64,000 nucleotides of DNA from Streptomyces sp. 3214.6. Lineage in GTDB: Bacteria; Actinomycetota; Actinomycetes; Streptomycetales; Streptomycetaceae. Both the position numbers and the translations under genes were made by a program. The notes beneath the pieces were generated by a model that worked only from the letters and a program-made list of their open reading frames with translations, searched no databases and was not told the DNA's origin. The stretch is taken from positions 3,596,001 to 3,660,000 of the forward strand of contig NZ_LT670819.1 of the NCBI RefSeq assembly GCF_900129855.1. Reading direction: 5' to 3'. This document shows positions 16,936 to 24,998 of the stretch, piece by piece (the first letter of the stretch is position 1; the number at the start of each line of letters is the position of its first letter).

Positions 16936-18378
16936 TCACTCGCCCGTCGTGACCGAGGCGTCATCGGCCGAGGGCTGCGGCTTCCGGTCCTCCGGCGCGG
17001 GAGCCGGTGCCGCGGCCGGTGCGGCCACCGGTGCGACACCGGCCGCCGTGGCCCCCCGTGGCCGCGGCGACTGCCGCAGGGCCTGCTCCCGGGAGTAGGC
17101 GTGCAGATAGCCGACCACGGTGTTCGTCACGGCCACCAGGGGCACGGCCACGATCGCGCCGCCGATGCCGGCCACCATGCCGCCCGCCGCGACCGACAGG
17201 ACCACCGCCAGCGGGTGGACGCGGACCGCGCGGCCGAGGATGAACGGCTGAAGGATGTGGCCCTCGATCTGTTGCACGGCCAGCACCACCGCCAGGACCA
17301 TCACCGCGGTGAACACGCCCTGCGTGACGAGTGCGACCACGACGGCCAGCGCGCCGGAGGCGACCGCGCCGACCAGCGGGATGAACGAGAACAGGAAGAT
17401 GAACACGGCGAGCGGGACGGCCATCGGCACGTCGAGGAAGTAGATACCGAGGCCGATGAAGATCGCGTCGATCAGCGCGACTATCACCGTGCCGCGCACA
17501 TACGCCGTGAGCGTCGCCCAGGCCCGCGGACCCGCTCCCGCCACGCCCGGCCGGGCCGCCGCCGGGACCAGCTTGAGCGTCCACTCCCAGATCCGCTTGC
17601 CGTCGTAGAGCAGGAAGAGCGTCGAGAAGAACGCCAGGAGGATGCCGGTGAGCGCCTCGACCACGACGGTGACGCCTTCCAGGCCCACCGAGGTGATCGC
17701 GTCGGTGTTGTCGCCGATCGCCTCGCGCAGGTTCTTGGCGATGCCGTTGATCTGTTTGTCGGTGACGTGGAAGGGGCTGTTGAGCAGCCAGCGGCGCAGG
17801 TCGTCGATGCCGCCCTGGACCTGGTCGGAGAGGTTGTCGATGTTCGCCATGACCTGCCAGGTCACGAACCAGCCCATCAGGCCGATGATGACGAACCCGA
17901 GGATCGCCGTCAGCGCGGTGGCGGGCCCTCCGGGCACGCCGACCCGCTTCAGTCGGGCGACGGTGGGTTCCAGGAGCGCGGTGAGCAGCAGGGCCACCAC
18001 GAAGGCCATGACGACGAGTTGGACCGCGCTGATCACCTTGATCAGGATCCAGACGGTCCCGGCGAGCACCAGCAGCCGCCAGCCGGCCTCGGCGGCGACC
18101 CGCACCCCCCACGGCACGGCCTGCACGGGGTCGGGACGCGGACTGCGCGGCGGAAATTCCTCGGCCTCGGCAGGCACCGGAGCGGCCGTGCCGGCCGCGG
18201 TGGTCGCGCTGGTCGCGGTGGTCGCGGTGGCCGTGGCGGTCTCGGCGGGGGGCGGCGGCGGTGCCGGCTCGGGGCCCTCACTCTCCCGCTCGACCTCCGC
18301 GCGCCGTTCGTCGAGCAGCTCCCCCATTTGCGTCAGACCGGCGCCCAGCCGGCCGAGCCACCCTGGCACTCGCGACAT
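16936..18378 (-). CDS. AI-2E family (PerM/YdiK) membrane protein
   Basis: 480 residues. An acidic/Pro-Ala-rich cytoplasmic N-terminus of about 110 residues precedes the AI-2E transporter domain of roughly eight TM segments (about 120-440), then a Pro/Ala-rich tail. Typical blocks are WILIKVISAVQLVVMAFVVALLLT, a long amphipathic central region (residues ~210-270) and IEGHILQPFILGRAVRVHPL near 400. Members have been linked to AI-2 export or Na+/H+ exchange; no single function is safe. The ATG at 18378 follows AGAGGA and was preferred to the longer frame from 18411. Convergent with ahpD, with stops 3 bp apart. Confidence 0.88.
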   Translation of the reverse strand: MSRVPGWLGRLGAGLTQMGELLDERRAEVERESEGPEPAPPPPPAETATATATTATSATTAAGTAAPVPAEAEEFPPRSPRPDPVQAVPWGVRVAAEAGWRLLVLAGTVWILIKVISAVQLVVMAFVVALLLTALLEPTVARLKRVGVPGGPATALTAILGFVIIGLMGWFVTWQVMANIDNLSDQVQGGIDDLRRWLLNSPFHVTDKQINGIAKNLREAIGDNTDAITSVGLEGVTVVVEALTGILLAFFSTLFLLYDGKRIWEWTLKLVPAAARPGVAGAGPRAWATLTAYVRGTVIVALIDAIFIGLGIYFLDVPMAVPLAVFIFLFSFIPLVGAVASGALAVVVALVTQGVFTAVMVLAVVLAVQQIEGHILQPFILGRAVRVHPLAVVLSVAAGGMVAGIGGAIVAVPLVAVTNTVVGYLHAYSREQALRQSPRPRGATAAGVAPVAAPAAAPAPAPEDRKPQPSADDASVTTGE

Positions 18379-18458
18379 GATCGGTCCTCTTCCCCCGTCT
18401 CTCCCCACCACTCCCCCTGGAGTCGTCGGTCCCGGCCGTACCGACCGTACAGGGCGAA

Positions 18459-18487
18459 AGCCCCTCCCCCTATGACGGGGAGGGGCT
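18459..18487 (-). terminator. Terminator after the first SLT-domain gene
   Basis: 11-bp stem, AGCCCCTCCCC with GGGGAGGGGCT, around a 7-nt loop. It lies between the stop of the SLT gene (18520) and the start of the AI-2E gene (18378), both on the minus strand. Confidence 0.75.
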
Positions 18488-18519
18488 GCGCAGGGTTGAG
18501 CGAGAGATGTGGCGCCGGC

Positions 18520-19236
18520 TCAGTAGGAGTGGTTGGCCTGCCAGTAGTCCCAGGCGCCGCAGGGGCTGTCGTAGCGATCGTTCATGTAGTTCAGGCCCCA
18601 CTTGATCTGGGTGGCCGGGTTGGTCCGCCAGTCGGCGCCGACCGACGACATCTTCGAGGCGGGGTAGGCCTGGACGAGGCCGTAGGCGCCGGAGGAGGGG
18701 TTGACGGCCTGATAGTTCCAGGTGGACTCGTGGTTCACGATGTTGCTGAAGCACTGGAACTGGTCGGCGGGCACGATCTGCCGGGCGATGGCCTGGACCT
18801 CGGCGACGGTGTACGACGACTGTTGGGCGAAGCTGCCGGGGTCCACGGTCGAGCTGGAGGCGGACTTGGTCTGCGCCTCGGCGCGTTCCTTGGCCTCCTG
18901 GTCGGCCTTCGCCTTGTCCGCGGCGTCCTTGGCGGCCTTCTGCTTGGCCACCGCGTCCTTGGCCGCCTGCTTGCGGGCCGTCTCCTCCGCCGACTTCCTG
19001 GCGGAGGTGTCGGCCGCGATGGCCTGCGCGGAGGCCTGCTGGGTCAGGGAAGCGGTCTGTACCTGGGCCTGCTGGCCTACCGGTAAGTCCGCGAGGAGGG
19101 TCGAGTCGCCCGCCGTCGCCTCGGCGTCGTCGTTGGTCTGCGCGACGCTGCCCTGGGCGACGCCCATGACGGCGCCGACAGTGGTGACGGCGGTGGCAGA
19201 GGCCACGGCGAAGCCCCGGGCCGATATCCGGCTCAC
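18520..19236 (-). CDS. Secreted SLT/transglycosylase-like cell-wall protein, copy 1
   Basis: 238 residues from a GTG preceded by AAGGAA. The signal peptide (about 1-35, ending in a SVAQ-type site) leads to a charged Ala/Lys-rich helical or coiled-coil linker (about 70-140). A C-terminal transglycosylase-like domain (about 150-238) contains FQCFSNIVNHESTWNYQAVNPSSGAYGLVQAYPASKM. The Glu in NHESTWN fits the catalytic Glu of SLT-type muralytic enzymes, and the AYGLxQ motif is also typical. The protein ends WDYWQANHSY. It probably cleaves or binds peptidoglycan during growth or sporulation. A close paralogue lies 73 bp upstream on the same strand; the two arose by tandem duplication. Confidence 0.88.
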   Translation of the reverse strand: MSRISARGFAVASATAVTTVGAVMGVAQGSVAQTNDDAEATAGDSTLLADLPVGQQAQVQTASLTQQASAQAIAADTSARKSAEETARKQAAKDAVAKQKAAKDAADKAKADQEAKERAEAQTKSASSSTVDPGSFAQQSSYTVAEVQAIARQIVPADQFQCFSNIVNHESTWNYQAVNPSSGAYGLVQAYPASKMSSVGADWRTNPATQIKWGLNYMNDRYDSPCGAWDYWQANHSY

Positions 19237-19309
19237 ACGTATTCCTTCTGCTGAGTCATCAGGTGGTCAGGGTGAGGGGGGATGAACGGCCGGGGCCGCA
19301 CGGGTCCTG

Positions 19310-19984
19310 CTAGTACCAGTGGTTGGCCTGCCAGAACGACCACGCCTCACAGGGGCTGCCGTACCGGCTGTCCATGTAGTTCAGGCCCCACTTGATCTGG
19401 GTGGCCGGGTTGGTCTGCCAGTCGGAGCCGGCGGACGCGTACTTGCCGGCGGGCAGCGCCTGGAAGAGGCCGTAGGCACCGGAGGAGGCGTTGACCGCGT
19501 GGTAGTTCCAGCTGGACTCGTGGTCCACGATGTTGCTGAAGCACTGGAACTGGCCGCTGGGCACCATCTGTGCCGCCATCGCCTGGATCTGCCCGACGGA
19601 GTAGGAGCTGAGGATCGGGAAGTCGCCCGCGCTGCGGCTGGCCTTGGTCTTGGCCTCGGCACGCTCCTTGGCCGCCTTCTCGGCGGCCTCCTTCTTCGCG
19701 ACGGCCGTCTCGGCGGCGGCCTTGCGGGCCGCTTCCTCGGCGTCCTTCTTCGCGCCCTCGTCCGCGGCGATGGCCTGGTAGCTGGCCTGCTGCGCGAGGG
19801 ACGCCGTCTGCACCTGGGCCTGCTGGCCCACGGGCAGGTCGGCGAGGAGCGTCGCGTCGCTTGCCGTCGCCTCTGCGTCGTTGGGCTGCGCGACACTGCC
19901 CGAGGCAACGCCGACGACGCTTCCGACAGCGGTGACCGCCGTGGCCGAGGCCACTGCGAATCCCCGGACCGAGATCCGGCTCAC
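19310..19984 (-). CDS. Secreted SLT/transglycosylase-like cell-wall protein, copy 2
   Basis: 224 residues from the GTG at 19984, which is preceded by GGAAGGA at 8 nt; the longer frame to 20095 would put the signal peptide in the interior and was rejected. Layout equals copy 1: signal peptide (MSRISVRGFAVASATAVTAV), Glu/Ala/Lys-rich helix (about 65-125) and SLT-like domain (about 135-224) with NIVDHESSWNYHAVNASSGAYGLFQA. The leader region and the last 20 residues (SFWQANHWY) also match copy 1, while the helical linker differs in length. Likely a peptidoglycan-active secreted enzyme. It has a long upstream region of its own and may also transcribe copy 1, since no terminator separates them. Confidence 0.88.
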   Translation of the reverse strand: MSRISVRGFAVASATAVTAVGSVVGVASGSVAQPNDAEATASDATLLADLPVGQQAQVQTASLAQQASYQAIAADEGAKKDAEEAARKAAAETAVAKKEAAEKAAKERAEAKTKASRSAGDFPILSSYSVGQIQAMAAQMVPSGQFQCFSNIVDHESSWNYHAVNASSGAYGLFQALPAGKYASAGSDWQTNPATQIKWGLNYMDSRYGSPCEAWSFWQANHWY

Positions 19985-20325
19985 ACGGTTTTCCTTCCAG
20001 CATCGCCCGCTTCGGTGACCCTGGCGGACGCAATCGTGCCCCTGACGCTGGTCTCCGAACTGCGGGGTCACAGGAGACACGGGCCCGGTGGGCAACTCCC
20101 GCTACGGGAGCGCCGCGTGATGCTCGGGCGGCATACGACGTCGGTATGGAGTTGAGAGGTGAAGCTCAAGTTGTTCTGCACCGCTGGGGGTACAGGTGTG
20201 TCGTATGCGGGGCCTGACAGGACTGAGACTCTGCCGTAACCAAACGCGCAAGGCAATTCCGAGTTGCGTGTGAAAGCTCACATCTCTTTCACCCCGAGGG
20301 ATTTCACGAAAGGCCCACACGCGAA
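19985..20325 (-). other. Long untranslated leader/promoter region of SLT copy 2
   Basis: About 340 bp with no gene, between the PhoH terminator and the SLT GTG. On the transcribed strand, GTGACCC (20070-20064) can pair with GGGTCAC (20020-20014), enclosing about 43 nt just upstream of the ribosome-binding site. Long structured leaders are common on actinobacterial cell-wall hydrolase genes, but I could not match the conserved core of the c-di-AMP (ydaO) riboswitch here. Confidence 0.4.
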
Positions 20326-20367
20326 GGCGCCGCCCGGCTAGGCTCACTGCCTTTGCCGGACGGCGCC
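20326..20367 (-). terminator. Terminator of the PIN-PhoH gene
   Basis: 13-bp stem (GGCGCCGTCCGGC with GCCGGGCGGCGCC, one G-U pair, on the minus strand) with a 16-nt loop, about 47 bp beyond the PhoH stop. Confidence 0.75.
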
Positions 20368-20413
20368 AACTCACCTCAGCGTTTATAAAGTTGTCCGATC
20401 AGGCTCAGATCCC

Positions 20414-21739
20414 TCAGATCTGCCCGTCCTCCAGCATTTCGGTCACAAGTGCCGCGATCTGGGACCTCTCGGACCGGTTCAGCGTCACGTGCGCGAAGAG
20501 CGGGTGCCCCTTCAGTTTCTCGACGACGGCGACCACACCGTCGTAACGCCCGACCCGCAGATTGTCCCTTTGCGCCACATCGTGGGTCAGAACGACCCGG
20601 GAATTCGCTCCGATACGGGACAGAACGGTGAGAAGTACATTCCGTTCGAGCGACTGGGCCTCGTCGACGATCACGAAGGCGTCGTGGAGGGAACGGCCCC
20701 GGATGTGAGTCAGGGGCAGCACCTCCAGCATCCCGCGGGCGGTGATCTCCTCGATGACCTCGCGGCTGGTGACCGCGGACAGCGTGTCGAAGACCGCCTG
20801 CGCCCAGGGGCCCATCTTGTCGGCCTCGGAACCGGGCAGATAGCCCAGCTCCTGCCCGCCCACCGCGTACAGCGGCCGGAAGACCATCACCTTCTGGTGC
20901 TGGCGGCGCTCCAGGACCGCCTCCAGGCCCGCGCAGAGCGCGAGCGCGGACTTGCCGGTGCCGGCCCGGCCGCCCATCGACAGGATCCCGACGTCCGGGT
21001 CGAGCAGCAGATCGAGGGCGATGCGCTGCTCGGCGCTGCGGCCCTTGATGCCGAACGCCTCCCGGTCGCCGCGCACGAGGCGCACATTGCCTTCGGCGGT
21101 GACCCGGCCGAGCGCCTTGCCGCGCTCGGACTGGATGGTCAGACCGGTGTGCACGGGAAGGTCGGCGACCTCGGGCACGTAGGTGTGGCCGACCTCGAAG
21201 AGGATGTCCACCTGCTCGGCGGACAGGCTCAGTTCGGACATTCCGGTCCAGCCGGAGGAGCCCGTGATGGCGAGCTCGGCGCGGTACTCCTCGGCGAGGA
21301 GACCGACCGAGGACGCCTTGATCCTGAGCGGAAGGTCCTTCGACACGACGGTGACGTCGAACCCCTCGGCCTGCAGGTTGCGGGCGACCGCGAGGATGCG
21401 GGAGTCGTTGTCCCCCAGGCGGTAGCCGGTCGGCAGCACACTGGGGTCCGAGTGGTTGAGCTCGACACGGACGGTGCCGCCGAGTTCCCCGATCGGGATG
21501 GGGGCGTCGAGGCGACCGAACTTCACCCGGTAGTCGTCCAGCAGACGCAGCGCCTGCCGGGCGAAGTAGCCGAGTTCCGGATGGTGCCGCTTGGCCTCCA
21601 GTTCCGTGACCACCACGATGGGGAGCACGACCTCGTGCTCCTCGAAGCGGGTCATGGCGTTCGGGTCGGCCAGCAGGACGCTGGTGTCGAGAACATAGGT
21701 GCGCCGGTCTGGCATACGGCGCTTTGTGCTGGTCACCAC
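20414..21739 (-). CDS. PIN domain-PhoH ATPase fusion (PhoH2 type)
   Basis: 441 residues in two parts. The N-terminal PIN nuclease domain (about 12-150) has [28 protein letters not shown] and further acidic residues near [11 protein letters not shown]. The C-terminal PhoH ATPase domain (about 220-441) has the Walker [14 protein letters not shown] and the Walker [13 protein letters not shown]. PhoH2 proteins are described as RNA helicase/ribonucleases in actinobacteria. The reading begins at a GTG (21739), with GTG 21736 and ATG 21715 as alternatives; the domain starts soon after the ATG. Directly downstream of uppS on the same strand, with two hairpins in the 347-bp gap and a terminator after it. 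Confidence 0.92.
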   Translation of the reverse strand: MVTSTKRRMPDRRTYVLDTSVLLADPNAMTRFEEHEVVLPIVVVTELEAKRHHPELGYFARQALRLLDDYRVKFGRLDAPIPIGELGGTVRVELNHSDPSVLPTGYRLGDNDSRILAVARNLQAEGFDVTVVSKDLPLRIKASSVGLLAEEYRAELAITGSSGWTGMSELSLSAEQVDILFEVGHTYVPEVADLPVHTGLTIQSERGKALGRVTAEGNVRLVRGDREAFGIKGRSAEQRIALDLLLDPDVGILSMGGRAGTGKSALALCAGLEAVLERRQHQKVMVFRPLYAVGGQELGYLPGSEADKMGPWAQAVFDTLSAVTSREVIEEITARGMLEVLPLTHIRGRSLHDAFVIVDEAQSLERNVLLTVLSRIGANSRVVLTHDVAQRDNLRVGRYDGVVAVVEKLKGHPLFAHVTLNRSERSQIAALVTEMLEDGQI

Positions 21740-21791
21740 GGAAGGACGTACCCCCTCGGATGAGGTCGGGGAGCGACGGAGTGGAGCTGGA

Positions 21792-21827
21792 CCGGTTCTC
21801 GGCCGCTCTGCACGGGCCGAGAACCGG
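21792..21827 (-). terminator. 13-bp hairpin upstream of the PIN-PhoH gene
   Basis: Perfect arms CCGGTTCTCGGCC and GGCCGAGAACCGG, loop 10 nt, 53 bp before the PhoH start. There is no T-tract, so it could be a terminator for uppS read-through or a structured element in the phoH leader. The rest of the 21740-22086 gap contains only the weaker hairpin at 22046-22077. Confidence 0.55.
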
Positions 21828-22045
21828 CCCCCCGCTGCTTCTTCCGTGCCGTGACCGCACGGTCGGGCTGGTGCAAAGGGCCTCCCGGGCGGACGGCCCC
21901 GTGCCGTCCGCTGAGATCCGACACCCGTGGTTCGGGCGTCGACCTGCTTGGCTTATGCCCTCGAACATGCGCCGCCATGCCACGGCATATGACGGCGCGC
22001 CGGTGAACTCCTCGTTACGTCCTTCGTTACTTCCGCCCCTGGCGA

Positions 22046-22077
22046 CCCGCCGGTAGCCCGCAGCAGGCGCCGGCGGG
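22046..22077 (-). terminator. Short hairpin just after uppS
   Basis: Arms CCCGCCGG and CCGGCGGG with a 16-nt loop begin 9 bp past the uppS stop. An 8-bp stem without a T-tract makes this a tentative terminator. Confidence 0.4.
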
Positions 22078-22086
22078 CCGGCTGTG

Positions 22087-22860
22087 TCAGCCGCCGTAAC
22101 GCCGGTGTCGGGCCGCGTAGTCGCGCAGGGCGCGCAGGAAGTCGACCTTGCGGAAGGCCGGCCAGAAGACCTCACAGAAGTAGTACTCCGCATGGGCCGT
22201 CTGCCACAGCATGAATCCGGACAGCCGCTGCTCGCCGCTGGTGCGGATCACCAGATCGGGGTCGGGCTGTGCGCCGGTGTAGAGGTGGCGGCCGATCAGG
22301 TCGACGCTGACGGAGTCGGCGAGGTCCTCCATCGAGGTGCCCTTGTCGGCGGCGTCCACGATCATCGAGCGCACGGCGTCGGCGATCTCCTGGCGGCCGC
22401 CGTAGCCGATGGCGACGTTGACCAGTATTCCGTCGACGTGGGCGGTGGACTCCTCGGCCTCCTTCAGCGCGGTCTGCACATGGGAGGGGAGGATGTCGGG
22501 GGTGCCGACGTGGTGGACGCGCCAGCGGCCGTCGGCGGCGAGGGTGCGCACGACGTCCTCGATGATGCCGAGGAGCGGAACGAGTTCCTCCTGCGGGCGG
22601 TCGAGGTTGTCCGTCGACAGCAGCCACAGGGTGACGACCTCGACGTCCGTCTCGGTGCACCAGCCGAGGAACTCCTCGATCTTGTCGGCGCCGGCGCGGT
22701 GGCCGTGTTCGGTGGTGGAACCCGCGGCCTTTGCCCAGCGTCGGTTGCCGTCCATGATGACGCCGATGTGCTTGGGCACCTGAGCGTGGTCCAGGTGACC
22801 TTCCACCCGGCGTGCGTACAGCCTGACCAGAAGGCCGCGCAGCTTGTCGCGCAGGTTCAC
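22087..22860 (-). CDS. uppS: Isoprenyl (undecaprenyl) diphosphate synthase
   Basis: 257 residues, the usual cis-prenyltransferase length. The signature HIGVIMDGNRRWAKAAG (about 34-50) carries the catalytic Asp and IPP-binding residues; further blocks are TLWLLSTDNLDRP, VNVAIGYGGRQEI and DLVIRTSGEQRLSGFMLWQTAHAEYYF. It adds cis-isoprene units to make the lipid carrier for peptidoglycan and wall glycopolymers. The frame stays open to 23088, but that extension would run through the 6C RNA and its terminator. The GTG at 22860 (VNLRDKLRGLLVRLYARRVEGHL) is where family similarity begins. Located between the small RNA and the PIN-PhoH gene. Streptomyces can carry more than one paralogue. Confidence 0.94.
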   Translation of the reverse strand: MNLRDKLRGLLVRLYARRVEGHLDHAQVPKHIGVIMDGNRRWAKAAGSTTEHGHRAGADKIEEFLGWCTETDVEVVTLWLLSTDNLDRPQEELVPLLGIIEDVVRTLAADGRWRVHHVGTPDILPSHVQTALKEAEESTAHVDGILVNVAIGYGGRQEIADAVRSMIVDAADKGTSMEDLADSVSVDLIGRHLYTGAQPDPDLVIRTSGEQRLSGFMLWQTAHAEYYFCEVFWPAFRKVDFLRALRDYAARHRRYGG

Positions 22861-22990
22861 GTGAATGTCAGCCCCTCCGTACGGTGCGGTCCCCGCGGGG
22901 CGCAGCCTACCCCTGCGGGGCTTGGGTCGTTGAGCCGGGTGGGCACGGAGCGGGTGCGGGGGAGGGCGGACGGGAGGCGCGCGGGGGCAC

Positions 22991-23031
22991 AAAAAACGGG
23001 CCGGTCCGTGGGGGGGAGACGGACCGGCCCG
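22991..23031 (-). terminator. Intrinsic terminator with T-tract (3' end of 6C RNA)
   Basis: On the minus strand, CGGGCCGGTCCGT pairs perfectly with ACGGACCGGCCCG around a C-rich 9-nt loop and is followed at once by TTTTTT (complement of 22991-22996). It is the only terminator I found in the window with an uninterrupted T-tract. Confidence 0.85.
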
Positions 23032-23081
23032 AGGGGGGGTTTCCACCATAACCCTTCGTAAGTGATGCTGCGTGCATCGGC
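22991..23081 (-). ncRNA. Candidate 6C small RNA
   Basis: A minus-strand transcript is implied by a perfect 13-bp hairpin followed by six T (22991-22996), with no protein gene ending there. Upstream lie TTGCCG (23114-23109) and TAGTTG (23093-23088), a rough promoter that would start the RNA near 23081. The RNA contains two runs of seven C, one before the terminator stem and one in its loop. A GGGTT/AACCC stem sits just upstream of the first run. Two C-rich stem-loops, a length near 90 nt and a location next to uppS fit the actinobacterial 6C RNA, implicated in stress and sporulation-time expression. Assignment is by recall of the family description, not by covariance search. Confidence 0.65.
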
Positions 23082-23569
23082 GCGCCACAACTACTCTCCG
23101 GAGTCACCCGGCAACGCGCCGGTGGCCGTTTAAGGCATGGTTCATGAGTGGTTCATGGCCAAAACGCAGCGGATTCCCAGGGGAATGGGGGCGTTTGCCG
23201 GAGGAAGCAGAGGTTTTGGAGCGGCTTGGGCGAGGGCCGGTGAGTTGTCCGAGGGTCCCCCCGATGGGCTAACCCGACCGCGAACGCCGTCTTGACGCGG
23301 GCGTCACCGCGCAGCCCCCTCCACTGCGCGGTGACGTCCACGCAGCTTTGCTCACGCGAATTGCCTGGCCTCGAACTTACGTCAGGTCCACGCCGAATGT
23401 GAACTGTTCGCGATAACGATGTGGAAACCCCGCGGAGGCGGCGGGTCGCGCGGATGGAGGGGTGGACGGAGAGGCGGAAGGAGGGGTGGTGCCGGTCCGG
23501 GGGCGCTCGGGGGGTGCACGGCGGCGCAGAGGACAGGATCTGACCTGTTTGCCCCCTAACGTCGACGCC
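23082..23569. other. Gap of about 490 bp, no intact gene seen
   Basis: Apart from the small-RNA promoter at its left edge I found no supported reading frame, strong hairpin or recognised motif. It has less codon bias than the flanking genes and may be eroding sequence upstream of the decayed winged-helix gene. Confidence 0.4.
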
Positions 23570-24060
23570 ATGACCTTGAGGATCAGTTGGCGAGAGGCCT
23601 CCGCACGGAGGCTCGAACGACAGTTCCTGGCCAATTCGCCGGCAGGCGGTCCGAGGCCGCCCGCGAACGGCGTCGAGGACGTCGTCGCGGCCATGCTCGG
23701 CGCCCACGCACAGGTGCCGTCCGCGGCGGAGGTGGCGATCGGGGTGCGTGCGGCAGGAGTGACGCGGAAGGACGTGCGGGCCGCCCTGTGGGAGGAGCGC
23801 TCACTGGTGCGTACGCACGGCCCGCGCGGGACCGTCCACCTCCTCCCCGCCGACGAACTCCCTTCGCCAAGTGGTTGGCGACGAAGGAGAGTTGGGCGAC
23901 GGGCCTGTTCGGGGAACTGGCGGCTCAGGGAGCGGTGGAGGAGGTGCTCTTCGAGGGCGCACGGGCCTGGGTGGTGGCCGGAGACACCGTTGCCTCGAGC
24001 ACCTCCCCGACGTGTTCGGCCCGTTCCCCGAGTTCCCGTGTTCGAACTGGTCATCGGCGA
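23570..24060 (+). pseudogene. Decayed winged-helix DNA-binding (HTH_42/AlkZ-like) gene
   Basis: From the ATG at 23570 about 97 codons read like the N-terminal part of winged-helix HTH_42 proteins (ISWREASARRLERQFL, VEDVVAAMLGAHAQVPSAAE, VRAALWEERSLVRTHGPRGT, VHLLPADELP). Around 23861 the similarity jumps to another frame (AKWLATKESWATGLFGELA, AVEEVLFEGARAWVVAGDT, to about 23995), which corresponds to the C-terminal third of the family. The middle, about 200 residues, is missing. This is therefore an internal deletion plus frameshift, not a sequencing slip of one base. Intact members are about 350-400 residues; some unhook DNA crosslinks as glycosylases. Confidence 0.7.
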
Positions 24061-24102
24061 GGTGACCACGGGACCACACGCCTGAGAGGCGGTGGGGCGC
24101 GG

Positions 24103-24903
24103 TCAGTTGGTCGGTTTGCGGGCCGCTATGAGGTGGCGGGTGCTGTGCGCGACGAACGGGCCCTCGGCCTCGATGCGCTCGTGCAGGGCGCGGAGTCGGG
24201 GCCGGTACGTCTCCACCGTGAAGCCCGGGACCATCCACACCACCTTGCGCAGGAAGTGCACGACGGCGGCGATGTCGTGAAACTCGACCCGCAGCCGTTC
24301 CGCCCGCAGGTCGACGATCTCCAGCCCCGCCGCCTCGGCCCCGGCCCGCTCCCGCTCGGGATGCCGGGTGCTGCTCACCTCGTCGGGCTGCGGCCCCAGG
24401 AAGTACTCGACGAGCTCGAAGACGCTGCGAGGGCCGACGTGCTGGGCGAAGTAGGTCCCGCCGGGTTCCAGGACACGGGCGATCTCACCCCAGAGGGGCC
24501 GGACCGGATGCCTGCTGCCCACCAGGTCGAAGGTGGCGTCCGCGAAGGGCAGCGGGGCGTCCTCCGGGCAGGCGACGACCGCGATGCCGCGCGGTCGGAG
24601 CAGTGCGGTGGCCTTGGCGACGTTCGCAGGCCAGCCCTCGGTCGCGACGGTGAGGACGGGCGCCTCGGGGCCGATGCGGGCGAGGGCGAAGTCCAGGACC
24701 TCCCCTCCCCCGGTCTGGATGTCGAGCGCGGCCGTCGCCCCGGCCAGCCGCTCGGCCAACGACACCGCGTACCCCCACGACGGCCGCTCCTCGGTGGCCC
24801 GCCCTTCGAACCACGAGAAGTCCCATCCCTCGGTGGGGACGGCGGCCCCTTCGGCCAGGAGGTCCTCGAAGCTGGGGCGCGGGTCGCGGTCGTCGGCGCT
24901 CAT
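24103..24903 (-). CDS. Class I SAM-dependent methyltransferase
   Basis: 266 residues with a Rossmann methyltransferase core over about 55-190. Motif I is ALDIQTGGGEVLDFAL, an acidic/aromatic SAM site follows in VLTVATEGWPANV, motif II/IV is LPFADATFDLVGSRHPV, and IARVLEPGGTYFAQHVGP precedes the typical post-core strand. The C-terminal ~75 residues are family-specific. The methyl acceptor is unknown. It is the last gene of the long minus-strand block, with a weak ribosome-binding site before the ATG at 24903. Convergent with the winged-helix relic. Confidence 0.87.
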   Translation of the reverse strand: MSADDRDPRPSFEDLLAEGAAVPTEGWDFSWFEGRATEERPSWGYAVSLAERLAGATAALDIQTGGGEVLDFALARIGPEAPVLTVATEGWPANVAKATALLRPRGIAVVACPEDAPLPFADATFDLVGSRHPVRPLWGEIARVLEPGGTYFAQHVGPRSVFELVEYFLGPQPDEVSSTRHPERERAGAEAAGLEIVDLRAERLRVEFHDIAAVVHFLRKVVWMVPGFTVETYRPRLRALHERIEAEGPFVAHSTRHLIAARKPTN

Positions 24904-24998
24904 AGGGCGATCGTCACAGAAGAGGGACGCGGACGCCGCCGATTTTTATGCCGGTGCGGTCCAAGGGGAGGGCGGCAGGAGGAGGGGCTCTGTCTCCC

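Noticed and set aside
17101..19086. 661-residue plus-strand frame opposite the AI-2E and SLT genes
   Set aside because: It spans two real genes and a terminator and is made of His/Asp/Arg-rich sequence with no domain.
19985..20325. c-di-AMP (ydaO) riboswitch in front of the SLT gene
   Set aside because: Suggested by gene type, but the conserved GCTAACCCCGCAGGCG-like core could not be found on the transcribed strand.
21733..21978. Minus-strand 81-codon frame overlapping the PIN-PhoH start, as a PhoAT-like antitoxin
   Set aside because: It overlaps the strong hairpin at 21792-21827, has no ribosome-binding site and its composition (Arg/Pro/His) looks like noise.
22861..23088. N-terminal 76-residue extension of uppS
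   Set aside because: It runs through the hairpin and T-tract of the small RNA and lacks family similarity.
23030..23090. Short leader peptide with two adjacent Trp codons before the terminator, i.e. a tryptophan attenuator
   Set aside because: The Trp codons need a TTG start, there is no Trp-related gene downstream, and the C-rich loops fit the 6C RNA better.
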